Part shown: positions 1 to 11,699 of the stretch, in pieces
How the letters are laid out: each line of letters begins with the position of its first letter
Numbering within the stretch: the stretch's first letter is position 1
NCBI GenBank assembly: GCA_914767885.1
Contig: CAJZBQ010000060.1
Span: 797,210-861,209, forward strand
Direction of reading: 5' to 3'
Source of the DNA: Blepharisma stoltei
Taxonomy: Eukaryota; Ciliophora; Heterotrichea; Heterotrichida; Blepharismidae
DNA: 64,000 nucleotides
The notes under the pieces: generated by a model
Database searches by the model: none
What the model saw: only the letters and a program-made list of their open reading frames with translations
Told to the model about the DNA's origin: nothing
Position numbers and translations under genes: made by a program

Positions 1-3000
1 AACGCATTCTTTGCAAGGAGCATCACAGGCTTCGCATGAATCTGAATCAGTATAATAGAAGCTAGAATCGCATTGGTCACATGTAGATTCATCAACACAC
101 TCAGCGCAATTATCCATACACTTAGTGCAGCTTCCTGGATGGTCATAATATCCTCTGACGCAGACACAGTCATTAACGGTTGTATCAAACTCTGTATGGT
201 CATCTAAACAATTATCACAAGAGCCATCACTATCCAATGAATTGTAGACTCCACTGCATTTTGTGCAATAAGTTTCAGAGCTGCACCATAAGCAAGGTTC
301 AACACAAGGAGAAGTAGCTGTATTAGAACTGAAATAGTAAGTATCATCAGCAACACATACCTCTGTACCACTATCAAATGTAGAATGAGTTGGACAGTCG
401 CAGTCAGGAATTCCAAGCATATGAGTTGTATCTGTGCAAGCTGTGCAGGAAGTTCCATCTGTAGTGTCACATGTTGCACATTTAGGGTCGCATTCAGCAC
501 ATGTGGTAGCATCACTAAAGTAATATCCGTCATCTGGAACACAATCTGATCCTGTGAGAGTTGAGTGCTCAGGACATTCACAGTCTGGAGCCGCTGACGT
601 ATGAGTTGTATCTGTGCAAGCTGTGCAAGAAGTTCCATCGCTAGCGTCACATGTATCACATTTAGGGTCGCATTCAGCACATGTGGTAGCATCACTAAAG
701 TAATATCCGTCATCTGGAACACAAACTGATTCATCGAAAGTTGAGTGACTTGGGCAAGCGCAGTCAGGTACTCCAAGCATATGAGTTGTATCTGTACAAG
801 CTGTGCAGGAAGTTCCATCGCTAGTGTCACATGTATCACATTTAGGGTCGCATTCAGCACATGTGGTAGCATCACTAAAGTAATATCCGTCATCTGGAAC
901 ACAATCTGATCCTGTGAGAGTTGAGTGCTCAGGACATTCGCAGTCTGGAGCCGCTGACATATGAGTTGTATCTGCACAAACTGTGCAGACAGTTCCATCG
1001 CTAGTGTCACATGTATCACATTTAGGGTCGCATTCAGCACATGTGGTAGCATCACTAAAGTAATATCCGTTATCTGGAACACAATCTGATCCTGTGAGAG
1101 TTGAGTGCTCAGGGCATTCGCAGTCTGGAGCCGCTGACGTATGAGTTGTATCGGTACAAGCTGTGCAAGAAGTTCCATCGCTAGTGTCACATGTATCACA
1201 TTTAGGGTCGCATTCAGCACATGTGGTAGCATCACTAAAGTAATATCCGTTATCTGGAACACAAACTGATCCTGTGAGAGTTGAGTGATCAGGACATTCA
1301 CAGTCTGGAGCCGCTGACGTATGAGTTGTATCTGTACAAGCTGTGCAAGAAGTTCCATCGGTAGTGTCACATGTATCACATTTAGGGTCGCATTCAGCAC
1401 ATGTGGTAGCATCACTAAAGTAATATCCGTCATCTGGAACACAATCTGATCCTGTGAGAGTTGAGTGCTCAGGACATTCGCAGTCTGGAGCCGCTGACAT
1501 ATGAGTTGTATCTGCACAAACTGTGCAGACAGTTCCATCGGTAGTGTCACATGTATCACATTTAGGGTCACATTCAGCACATGTGGTAGCATCACTAAAG
1601 TAATATCCGTCATCTGGAACACAATCTGATCCTGTGAGAGTTGAGTGATCAGGACATTCACAGTCTGGAGCTGCTGACGTATGAGTTGTATCGGTACAAG
1701 CTGTGCAGGAAGTTCCATCGCTAGTGTCACATGTATCACACTTAGGGTCGCATTCTGCACATGTGGTAGCATCACTAAAGTAATATCCGTCATCTGGAAC
1801 GCAAACTGATTCATCGAAAGTTGAGTGCTCAGGGCATTCGCAGTCTGGAGCCGCTAACATATGAGTTGCATCTTTGCAAGCTGTGCAGGAAGTTCCATCG
1901 GTAGTGTCACATGTCTCACATTTAGGGTCGCATTCAGCACATGTGGTAGCATCACTAAAGTAATATCCGTTATCTGGAACACAATCTGATCCTGTGAGAG
2001 TTGAGTGCTCAGGACATTCGCAGTCTGGAGCCGCTGACGTATGAGTTGTATCTGTGCAAGCTGTGCAGACAGTTCCATCGCTAGTGTCACATGTATCACA
2101 TTTAGGGTCGCATTCAGCACATGTAGTAGCATCACTAAAGTAATATCCGTCATCTGGAACACAATCTGATCCTGTGAGAGTTGAGTGCTCAGGACATTCG
2201 CAGTCTGGAGCCGCTGACGTATGAGTTGTATCTGTGCAAGCTGTGCAGACAGTTCCATCGCTAGTGTCACATGTATCACATTTAGGGTCGCATTCAGCAC
2301 ATGTGGTAGCATCACTAAAGTAATATCCGTCATCTGGAACACAAACTGATCCTGTGAGAGCTGAGTGATCAGGGCATTCGCAGTCTGGAGCCGCTGACAT
2401 ATGAGTTGTATCTGTACAAGCTGTGCAGACAGTTCCATCGCTAGTGTCACATGTATCACATTTAGGGTCGCATTCAGCACATGTAGTAGCATCACTAAAG
2501 TAATATCCGTCATCTGGAACACAATCTGATCCTGTGAGAGTTGAGTGCTCAGGGCATTCGCAGTCTGGAGCCGCTGACGTATGAGTTGTATCTGTGCAAG
2601 CTGTGCAGACAGTTCCATCGCTAGTGTCACATGTATCACACTTAGGGTCGCATTCAGCACATGTGGTAGCATCACTAAAGTAATATCCGTCATCTGGAAC
2701 ACAATCTGATCCTGTGAGAGTTGAGTGCTCAGGACATTCGCAGTCTGGAGCCGCTGACGTATGAGTTGTATCTGTGCAAGCTGTGCAGACAGTTCCATCG
2801 CTAGTGTCACATGTATCACATTTAGGGTCGCATTCAGCACATGTGGTAGCATCACTAAAGTAATATCCGTTATCTGGAACACAAACTGATCCTGTGAGAG
2901 CTGAGTGATCAGGGCATTCGCAGTCTGGAGCCGCTGACATATGAGTTGTATCTGTACAAGCTGTGCAGACAGTTCCATCGCTAGTGTCACATGTATCACA

Positions 3001-5256
3001 TTTAGGGTCGCATTCAGCACATGTGGTAGCATCACTAAAGTAATATCCGTTATCTGGAACACAATCTGATCCTGTGAGAGTTGAGTGATCAGGGCATTCG
3101 CAGTCTGGAGCCGCTGACGTATGAGTTGTATCTGTACAAGCTGTGCAGACAGTTCCATCGCTAGTGTCACATGTATCACATTTAGGGTCGCATTCAGCAC
3201 ATGTGGTAGCATCACTAAAGTAATATCCGTCATCTGGAACACAATCTGATCCTGTGAGAGTTGAGTGCTCAGGACATTCGCAGTCTGGAGCCGCTGACGT
3301 ATGAGTTGTATCTGTGCAAGCTGTGCAGACAGTTCCATCGCTAGTGTCACATGTATCACATTTAGGGTCGCATTCAGCACATGTGGTAGCATCACTAAAG
3401 TAATATCCGGCATCTGGAACACAATCTGATCCTGTGAGAGTTGAGTGATCAGGACATTCGCAGTCTGGAGCCGCTGACATATGAGTTGTATCTGTACAAG
3501 TTGTGCAGACAGTTCCATCGCTAGTGTCACATGTATCACACTTAGGGTCGCATTCAGCACATGTGGTAGCATCACTAAAGTAATATCCGTTATCTGGAAC
3601 ACAAACTGATCCTGTTAGAGTAGAGTGATCAGGGCATTCGCAGTCTGGAGCCGCTGACGTATGAGTTGTATCTGTGCAAGCTGTGCAGACAGTTCCATCG
3701 CTAGTGTCACATGTATCACATTTAGGGTCGCATTCAGCACATGTGGTAGCATCACTAAAGTAATATCCGTTATCTGGAACACAAACTGATCCTGTGAGAG
3801 TTGAGTGATCAGGGCATTCGCAGTCTGGAGCCGCTGACGTATGAGTTGTATCTGTGCAAGCTGTGCAGACAGTTCCATCGCTAGTGTCACATGTATCACA
3901 TTTAGGGTCGCATTCAGCACATGTGGTAGCATCACTAAAGTAATATCCGGTATCTGGAACACAAACTGATCCTGTGAGAGTTGAGTGCTCAGGACATTCG
4001 CAGTCTGGAGCCGCTGACGTATGAGTTGTATCTGTGCAAGCTGTGCAGACAGTTCCATCGCTAGTGTCACATGTATCACATTTAGGGTCGCATTCAGCAC
4101 ATGTGGTAGCATCACTAAAGTAATATCCGTTATCTGGAACACAAACTGATCCTGTGAGAGTTGAGTGATCAGGGCATTCGCAGTCTGGAGCCGCTGACGT
4201 ATGAGTTGTATCTGTGCAAGCTGTGCAGACAGTTCCATCGCTAGTGTCACATGTATCACATTTAGGGTCGCATTCAGCACATGTGGTAGCATCACTAAAG
4301 TAATATCCGGTATCTGGAACACAAACTGATCCTGTGAGAGTTGAGTGATCAGGGCATTCGCAGTCTGGAGCCGCTGACGTATGAGTTGTATCTGTGCAAG
4401 CTGTGCAGACAGTTCCATCGCTAGTGTCACATGCATCACATTTAGGGTCGCATTCAGCACATGTGGTAGCATCACTAAAGTAATATCCGTTATCTGGAAC
4501 ACAAACTGATCCTGTGAGAGCTGAGTGATCAGGGCATTCGCAGTCTGGAGCCGCTGACGTATGAGTTGTATCTGTACAAGCTGTGCAGACAGTTCCATCG
4601 CTAGTGTCACATGTATCACATTTAGGGTCGCATTCAGCACATGTGGTAGCATCACTAAAGTAATATCCGGTATCTGGAACACAATCTGATCCTGTGAGAG
4701 TTGAGTGCTCAGGGCATTCGCAGTCTGGAGCCGCTGACATATGTGTTCCGTCTATGCATGCAGTGCAATCCGACGAACTGGTACCGCAAGTACTGCATTT
4801 ATCATCACAACAGCTTGCACCGCTACCGTGAACTGTAAATCCATCAATGCACGCAACACAAGTATCACCATCACCACTAGCAACCATACTGCAATGCTCA
4901 ATAGTCGAAGCTGTGCATCCACCTGCATCATCAGGTATGTCAGTAGCTGAATTAGTGCAAGTTTCGCACGTTGTTGCATCTTTGCAAGTTTGGCATCCAC
5001 TTGCACCACCAGTGCAAGCAGCTGTTAAATATCTTTCGTTTTCCCACCAGGATCCCTCTACAGTCGTATTTTGGTCTTTTTCTGGAGCAGTTTCATTATT
5101 TTTGACAAGTTGATTGACTGCCTCAGAATCGTCGATAAGCAGTTTTGAGTGAATTTCAGAGCTTTTAAGGCTAGTTCTGGCAATTGGATTGAGTTCTTCC
5201 GCTGTAGTTGCTCCAAGGATCAGGAGCAAAAAATAAGCAATTCCACCAGTAGGCAT
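1..5256 (-). CDS. Cys-rich 60-residue-repeat secreted protein, copy 1 (3' end outside window)
   Basis: The start is the ATG at 5256-5254 and the frame stays open to base 1, giving at least 1752 residues; the C-terminus lies outside the window. Residues 1-21 look like a signal peptide (hydrophobic FLLLILGA core). A short acidic, N-glycosylatable linker follows, then a unique Cys-rich segment (about residues 70-170), then about 24 copies of a 60-residue unit with CxxC and CxxxC spacings typical of furin-like/growth-factor-receptor Cys-rich domains. Each unit has about ten cysteines and conserved APDCECP and GYYFSDATTC cores. The last visible ~130 residues are diverged. A secreted or cell-surface role is inferred; the ligand is unknown. 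The N-terminal ~500 bp are nearly identical to the gene at 23040-26032, so the two are a recent duplication. Long antisense and off-frame ORFs here are shadows. Confidence 0.85.
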   Translation of the reverse strand, partial: MPTGGIAYFLLLILGATTAEELNPIARTSLKSSEIHSKLLIDDSEAVNQLVKNNETAPEKDQNTTVEGSWWENERYLTAACTGGASGCQTCKDATTCETCTNSATDIPDDAGGCTASTIEHCSMVASGDGDTCVACIDGFTVHGSGASCCDDKCSTCGTSSSDCTACIDGTHMSAAPDCECPEHSTLTGSDCVPDTGYYFSDATTCAECDPKCDTCDTSDGTVCTACTDTTHTSAAPDCECPDHSALTGSVCVPDNGYYFSDATTCAECDPKCDACDTSDGTVCTACTDTTHTSAAPDCECPDHSTLTGSVCVPDTGYYFSDATTCAECDPKCDTCDTSDGTVCTACTDTTHTSAAPDCECPDHSTLTGSVCVPDNGYYFSDATTCAECDPKCDTCDTSDGTVCTACTDTTHTSAAPDCECPEHSTLTGSVCVPDTGYYFSDATTCAECDPKCDTCDTSDGTVCTACTDTTHTSAAPDCECPDHSTLTGSVCVPDNGYYFSDATTCAECDPKCDTCDTSDGTVCTACTDTTHTSAAPDCECPDHSTLTGSVCVPDNGYYFSDATTCAECDPKCDTCDTSDGTVCTTCTDTTHMSAAPDCECPDHSTLTGSDCVPDAGYYFSDATTCAECDPKCDTCDTSDGTVCTACTDTTHTSAAPDCECPEHSTLTGSDCVPDDGYYFSDATTCAECDPKCDTCDTSDGTVCTACTDTTHTSAAPDCECPDHSTLTGSDCVPDNGYYFSDATTCAECDPKCDTCDTSDGTVCTACTDTTHMSAAPDCECPDHSALTGSVCVPDNGYYFSDATTCAECDPKCDTCDTSDGTVCTACTDTTHTSAAPDCECPEHSTLTGSDCVPDDGYYFSDATTCAECDPKCDTCDTSDGTVCTACTDTTHTSAAPDCECPEHSTLTGSDCVPDDGYYFSDATTCAECDPKCDTCDTSDGTVCTACTDTTHMSAAPDCECPDHSALTGSVCVPDDGYYFSDATTCAECDPKCDTCDTSDGTVCTACTDTTHTSAAPDCECPEHSTLTGSDCVPDDGYYFSDATTCAECDPKCDTCDTSDGTVCTACTDTTHTSAAPDCECPEHSTLTGSDCVPDNGYYFSDATTCAECDPKCETCDTTDGTSCTACKDATHMLAAPDCECPEHSTFDESVCVPDDGYYFSDATTCAECDPKCDTCDTSDGTSCTACTDTTHTSAAPDCECPDHSTLTGSDCVPDDGYYFSDATTCAECDPKCDTCDTTDGTVCTVCADTTHMSAAPDCECPEHSTLTGSDCVPDDGYYFSDATTCAECDPKCDTCDTTDGTSCTACTDTTHTSAAPDCECPDHSTLTGSVCVPDNGYYFSDATTCAECDPKCDTCDTSDGTSCTACTDTTHTSAAPDCECPEHSTLTGSDCVPDNGYYFSDATTCAECDPKCDTCDTSDGTVCTVCADTTHMSAAPDCECPEHSTLTGSDCVPDDGYYFSDATTCAECDPKCDTCDTSDGTSCTACTDTTHMLGVPDCACPSHSTFDESVCVPDDGYYFSDATTCAECDPKCDTCDASDGTSCTACTDTTHTSAAPDCECPEHSTLTGSDCVPDDGYYFSDATTCAECDPKCATCDTTDGTSCTACTDTTHMLGIPDCDCPTHSTFDSGTEVCVADDTYYFSSNTATSPCVEPCLWCSSETYCTKCSGVYNSLDSDGSCDNCLDDHTEFDTTVNDCVCVRGYYDHPGSCTKCMDNCAECVDESTCDQCDSSFYYTDSDSCEACDAPCKECV
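411..4740 (-). repeat. 180-bp tandem array (about 24 units) inside the Cys-rich gene
   Basis: The same 180-bp unit recurs at exactly 180-bp spacing from about 411 to 4740. It encodes 60 residues per unit on the minus strand. Units differ at only a few positions, many of them shared between non-adjacent units, which suggests gene conversion or unequal exchange. Confidence 0.95.
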
Positions 5257-8200
5257 ATTTTATTAGATTAATAAAATGGATCAAACTAAATCAACATTAG
5301 AATGACTGATTTATGGAAGAAAATATATAAAATTTAATAATCTAGATGATATTTCTCAGTTTTACCAATATTTTGAATAAAGGAACCAGCTGAGCTTATC
5401 TTAAAAATTTTTTAGTTTTTTGGATATCATTATTTATAGCAGTCTAATCAAATAATGATATTCAAAGCTGCCACAAGAGCCTAAAAAATGATTTAAGACA
5501 ACTGAATTTGAGTCTGCATTCAAATTAGCTAACATTTTTTATATTTTATAGCGACTCCTTATTTTTTATTCAACGACAAAATGGTGCAATAGTGTAACCG
5601 TTCCTAAAATGGTCTTATTTAATAAAAGTTTTTAACTCGATAAAGAATTAATTTTTTGGAGTCCTATTACCAAATTACCTCAAAAACCTTATTAATTTCA
5701 TTTTAAAGTCTTATCTTTGTATTTTTTGAACAATCGTAAATTTATTTCATTATCTTTCGAATAACTGATCTGCTTCAAATTTTCTTTTACTCTAGCTGAG
5801 ATAAAAGCTGTATCTTATTGCAATGAAAAAGAATGATCTGGGAAAACCATTCGGTTTCTATTAATTACTATATCCTTTATTATGGGAAAATGGTTAAAAT
5901 ATTTGAAAGCAAATTTTTTTTTTCAACAGATATTTCTAAGGAACATTTTAATATTAGTCCTAGATCAAATTTAAGTGTCAAGAGTCTAAAAACAACAATT
6001 TCTTAAATTTAAATTTTTTATTTTAAAAACTTATATATTTTAACTGCTTTCATCCCTCTATAGGCTTCTCTTAGGGACTTAAAAAATAAATATTGATGAT
6101 TTTGGGTGGTTATCTTAAGAATTTTCTAAAAGTTTTTTTGGTAGAATTTATATCTGTTTTTGTTTCTAAATCTAATAAATTTATAAAGGCTACTTATTTT
6201 GAAATTTTTAAATGCTCAAAATTCAATTGAAGACAATTGCTTTCAATAATAATCACAGAATGCTAAGAATTATAAGAGTTTAAGGGTCAATTTAAATTAA
6301 AAGGTCCTTTAAATGAAAAAGTTTAAGTATATGAGTGGTTTACTATTTTCTGCAGCACGGAGACTATATCTTTATTTGCTGAAGGATTTAACTTTTTATT
6401 TAGCTTTTAAATTAAGTGATTTAGGAAGCTAGTTGCACAATCAAATTTCAACAAAATTTTGTCTAAAAAATTATATATATTTTTTTGAAAAAATCTAAGA
6501 AAGCTTTTTAAAATTAGTGAGTTGCTAAATATCTATAGGTTTTAAAGGCTAATCTGAGCTGAAAGCTCTTCTAATTAAGTTCAAAAAAAATCAGTCCCAC
6601 AGCAAAAGGGATAGCTTTCTTAACTTATTAAATAATAGTCTTAATTGCATCCAAAAAATTTTGAGTACCTTCTCTAATATATTAATTGCAGTGTTTTCTC
6701 AATAGTTTTATGATTTATTGAATTTCAGAAATAGCTATTTATATTTTGATGAATTTATATAGGTGTTTAATAGAGTAATTAATAAATTAGACCAGCCTTT
6801 TTAATCATACTATTTTGAAAAATATTTGGATTTTCTGATGCGTTTGCGATATATAAAAATCTAAAATAAATTTTATTTATCCTCCGTTTTAAATTTGAAC
6901 AAAATATTGGTAAATTTATATTATTTGAGTATTAAATTGGAATAATATTTGAATTTCTTTTATCTAGAATTATAATTAAAATTCAAATATCTCTATCCCA
7001 ATTTAATGTTGCAAAAATCGAAAATTACATTTAGCTTTTTATATTTTAAAGTGGGGATGCAAACTATTTATACAATATTTTTGGTTATTTATAGAGGGGA
7101 GGCTAGTGCCGTGAAAGCAGTGGCTTTGCATTTTTTAAGCATTTTTTTGTTCGAAAGACCTTTCATAATTCATAAGATTTGGCAAATATGATGAAACAAT
7201 TAAGCAATGAAATCTATAATAGAAGTTAAATCACTAATAAAAAAGCTTTGAATCATTTCTTAAAATAAATAGCATTAAAGGCAGATAAATTAAAGTAACT
7301 TTCCCTAATATAAGAGCAGCATATGAAAACTTTGCATGTTTTGCTAAAATTTAGTTAGCTCTTATATTAAATCCAAGCTTTTATGAAGCAATTTCAACCA
7401 TGATAGCTTATTCATATTGTCCCAAATTCTAAATTGGATAAATATGGAATCTGTTAGGCTTTATCTTTATATTTCTTAAACTCTCTTAGAATTTTCTTAG
7501 TCATATTAACTTCGATAATTCAAGGGTTTAATATTTCTATTAATTTAGTTACTTAAACTAAAATAAAATTGCTCCTATCATTCGGGAAATTGCTTATTTC
7601 ACTTTATCAAATTTAACATAATTTTTTTTGGTTTCAAATCTAATTGCCAGCTTTAATACTTATATCTAATTTAAAATCATTATCGTTTTCTATATTAAAA
7701 CAAAGCTCTAGCCAATTTCTTAATGAATGTTTTACATAATAACAGAAATAGAATTATTTCCTTTTTTGAATTTTAAAGCTTTCAATCAGAATTATTAGAT
7801 TTTCTATAAGAGACAAGATTTTTATCTTAAACTTTTCCAGGAGGTAAAGCAAAATTAAGATCTATTTGTATTTTAGTATTTTTATCTCCTGCTTATTATT
7901 ATTATTATTGAAATTAAAGCAATTTTAATAAAAATCAAGTGGCAAGTCTTCTTCGTTTTGGGTGGAATATATGAATTGGTATGAACTCTTTCTAATCTCT
8001 ACACTGTAAATGGCCTTTATAAAGCATATCAAGATAGACCCTAGAGCTCACTCGAATTTAAATCACTTTTTTGTACTTATTAACAGAATGAATGCAAAAC
8101 TTTTTAGGCTTCATTTCTTACACAGAAGAATAAGCAATTGCATTTAAAATATAAAATATTTACAAAGTATCATTAGATATTTGAGTTACTTATGAAGTCA

Positions 8201-9187
8201 TGAAAATCTTAGTCATTTTATCTTAATTTCAGATTGTAAAGAAATTTTGGCCTTAAGGGAGAATTCATAACAAATTCTGGGATTTCAAATGCGGATCCGA
8301 TTCTATTGAATTCTTGCCGCAATATCAAGAAAAATAAGCAACAGAGAGAGTAAAAGCGAGGTATAGAGTCAATTGGAATAAAATACCTTTTTAAAATCAG
8401 TTCAGTTGTATATTGAGGATGCTCATAGTGATTTATTATTGACAGCACGATATTGAATTAGTCTGCTGGGATTGAAAAGAAATTAAAGCAAGTATCTTTA
8501 TATGAGAGTACTGAGTTTTCTTATTATTGAAGAAGCTTGTAAATATTTTAATAAGAAATTTTCGTCCAATATTTAAGCTTTTGGTAAATATTGAATAGCC
8601 TATAGTTTATCTTACTTTAGTAGGAATATTCTCAAAAAATCCAACTTTTTATTATCTCAAATATTAAAAACTTAATAGCATAATACGGAAATTTAAAATT
8701 AATTTACAATAAATTATAAATAATACCACTATAGCAAAGCCAAATTTAATATTCATGGCTAAATAAGACAATAATGCAAAATTCAGCATGCTATCTATTA
8801 ATTCTTTATTTATTCTTTAAAATTATTGCCATTTTAAAATTCTGTATACTGGGATTTATTGCATAAATTAGTAAAGATGACACGCAGAACTATGCTGGCA
8901 TTCTTAAATTTAGTTAATCTATCATTATTCTCATGCATTCTTGCTCTATTTCAATAAATCTGCGCAGAGTATATATTCTTAATTGTCCAATTATTAAAAT
9001 TAGTATTCATTACAAATTTTTAGTCATTATATTTAAAGCGGCAAATGAGAACTTGTATGGCTTTTTCTATCTTAGCAGCATCTTTATTTACAGATGAATG
9101 AGAAATTCTTGACCTTTCTAAAAAAGAATTTACTTGGGGGATCTTAATTCTTATTTTGAAAATTGCAGTCAAATAGTTTCTTTTAGC
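5257..9187. other. AT-rich region without recognisable genes
   Basis: About 3.9 kb of very AT-rich sequence with stops in all frames. The first ~260 bp upstream of the Cys-rich gene resemble the region upstream of its paralogue (about 26035-26340), so promoter and 5' leader were duplicated too. A 76-codon minus ORF at 8218-8448 has no recognisable domain. I see no repeat family, RNA gene or clear exon in the rest. Confidence 0.5.
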
Positions 9188-9440
9188 TAACCCTCCATGA
9201 GCAAACAAAAACGATTGGAAAAATCCCTATTTATTGCCCAAAACCCACCCTCCACGAACAAAATTTTTTATTAAATAAATTTGGTAAATAAATGATAGTT
9301 ATTTTAATTAAATCTCTATCAAATTTTGTTTTATTTTAAAAAATTTATGATAAAATACATATAAATATTAGTTAAAAAAAAGAATTACCCTAATCCGTGA
9401 GCAGACAAAAATTTTTGTTCGCTCACAAAGGGGGAATTAG
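9188..9440. mobile_element. Diverged MITE with CTCCGTGAG-type termini
   Basis: The left end has two direct copies of the terminal core (about 9190 and 9247). The right end is a palindrome of the same core ending GGGGGAATTAG. The AT-rich middle matches the other copies loosely. The flanks are TAA on the left and TTA on the right, so the duplication is imperfect here. Many substitutions suggest an old copy. Confidence 0.7.
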
Positions 9441-9634
9441 AAGATTTCTGATATTCCAGTTTTCTCCCATTTGTAATAATTTTTAAGATAGGAACCCATA
9501 ATATAGTAGCATCTATTTTTATCTAAAAAGCTTATATATTCGACTAGAAAATTCTTGTTCTCTTCAGCGTAAGAATTCATGTTTATTATGTAAAAATGTT
9601 GGCAGTTAAATATGTGTATATTTTTAAAAAATTA

Positions 9635-11660
9635 TTAGAGGAATTTAATCATTAACTTTTCCTGCAAATTAAACTTGTAGTAGCGTTCATTTTTCAAGCT
9701 AGTCGCAATATAAATTGCACCTTTATTGTATGACCAATAAACTTGAGAAGGGTATTGATCGCTAATAATCGATTTTCCTACCTTTTTCCACACATTCTCA
9801 TTACCTATTTCGCTTTCATAAACTGATCCATTATCGCATTCAATCAAATACAGCCTTTCTGTATTTATCAAAATTTTTCTTTTATACTCTGCAAAATCAA
9901 AAGGAATTCTTGAGAAGTCGTCATTTTCAATGGAATAGCGCAAAATATTGGGATTTCAGCACCCTGATATCAAAATATTTCCATTAAATACAGCACAATG
10001 GCACTTGCAGTCTGCTATTGGAAGAGGATTTAAATAAATTCATTGATTTTCATCTAAATCTCCCCAGCAATAAGCATATTCTTGTGGAGAGTTTTGAACA
10101 AAGTTGCCAAATAGTAAATTTTGCTCAACAAAATTCCACAAATCAAGAATTTGCTAATTACTGAGGAGTAAACTAAATTTATCTGAAAGGGTTAGAAGAA
10201 TTGTATTTGATCCTCCAAAGCAGTAAATATTTCTGTTGAAATAAATAGCTGATGACCCTTTGCAGGGTATCCCAGAAGGTAGAATTCTAACTCTATTATT
10301 TCCATCAATCACCAATGAAATGCCAGACGCTGGATTATTCCCAAAACAAAATAATTCCCCATCTGGGAGCTGAGCTATACATGTTCCATCAGTCAAAATC
10401 TCTGGAGCCTCAAAATTTTGAGCTTTTTCTCTTTCATTTTCAGTATCGTAAACAATCAATCTATTTCTGTCATATTTATCTCTGTCAATAAGATAGAGAG
10501 ATGTTTTCTGATGATAAGCATCAATATATCTTTGAAAAGCCAAGCTTACTGCTGGATTAGTAGTATAGGCATATTTAGTTACAGGCTCTCTAAAATCTTC
10601 CTCTATTTTTGAGTTATTTGGGGATATGCTATTTTACCTAGATTTTCTTATCCATTTTTTAAAGATTGATTATAGGAAAAATTAAGGGAGGAATTATATT
10701 TCAAATATTAAAAATTTTGTTTTCGAGAAGCAGCTGAAGATTTTCGTCTGAATTTTTGGCATCTTGAGGAGGATTTTGCTGGTTTTCTATTAGGAGATTA
10801 GGTTTTTTAAGGTCTTCAAACTCAAATTTAGAATTCTCTGAAATGAGATCTGAAATAGAAGCTCTTATCCCTGCTAATTGATTATTAGCATTTAATTTAT
10901 TTGAAGTTATATCTTTTTCATACTGCTTAAGGCATTGCTGGATTCTCAAAAGTTTATTTACAAAATTTCCATTATTAGCTTTAATGAATCTTTTAAGTTC
11001 GCTATTCTCATGCAAAGATGTTGCTAGCTCCATGTTAAGTCTTTTAATTTCGTTGTCCTTTTCAAAGCTTAAACTCTGAAAATGGTCTAAATTTGTTTTA
11101 AGCTTAAGTTAATTATTATAGAAAATTTATGCGTGCCTTTCTAAAACTTCTAGCTTTATTAATTTATGTCCGCTTTAGCCCTAAAAGCTTTTTTTACATA
11201 AACTTGTTTTAAGCCACTCTATATGATTGATTTTTATCTCGATTGATTTTTTGTAAGAAATTAGCTTATTTTCAAGCATCAGATTTTTTTCTTTTTCATT
11301 GTTATACAGACTTGTAATATTTCCTATCTGCTCATTTCCCTTTTTTAAGCTGTCTTCAAAGAACGCTTCTCTAATATTAATCGCTTCTATTAAATCTCGC
11401 TTAATTTGGCATTCTCGCTGAATTTCAGGCATTTTTTCTTTAAAACTGCTAATTATTGCTTTAAGCCGATGATTGTCAATTAGGACTGTGTTTTTTAATG
11501 CTGCACCTGTAAGAGGACTGGTTTTATTTTTTTGAAACCAAGCAGTAATTGATGCTCGTTCATAGCTGTGGCCATCTGGCGCTACCACCGGATCTTCCAT
11601 CAAGTCTCCTGTTATAGGGCAGCAGTAGTCATCTGGAACATCAACAAAGTTTTCTACCAT
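9635..11660 (-). pseudogene. U-box / coiled-coil / kelch-like protein, interrupted by stops
   Basis: The ATG is at 11660. Residues 8-80 form a clear U-box (CCPITGDLMEDPVV, then GHSYER and SPLT), the E2-binding fold of U-box ubiquitin ligases. A coiled coil follows to about 10700, then kelch-like repeats (NIYCFGG at about 10210-10240, a decayed one near 9980). The pieces 11660-11181 and 11033-10704 share a frame but are separated by one UAG and three UAA codons in a stretch that still reads as coiled coil. One UAG at 10154 splits the kelch part. A frame change near 10640 is unexplained and could be an intron or IES. Several stops fall where glutamine would fit, as expected for CAR to UAR decay. 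A U-box plus propeller ligase is a sensible ancestor; whether any product is made today is uncertain. Confidence 0.6.
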
Positions 11661-11699
11661 TTCAATAAAAATTTAAGAGATATTTTCAAATAATCAATA

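Noticed and set aside
204-4682. Long minus-strand ORFs (582, 536 and 355 codons) of ITDITLVMLPHVLNATLN-type repeats
   Set aside because: They are an alternative frame of the 180-bp array. The frame continuous with the signal peptide is the Cys-rich one; the same shadow appears at 24088-25458.
411-4740. Regular repeat spacing resembling a CRISPR array
   Set aside because: Units are 180 bp, contiguous, coding and without unique spacers, in a eukaryotic genome.
8218-8448. 76-codon minus ORF
   Set aside because: No domain, no homologue in the window, and isolated in stop-rich DNA; not strong enough to call.
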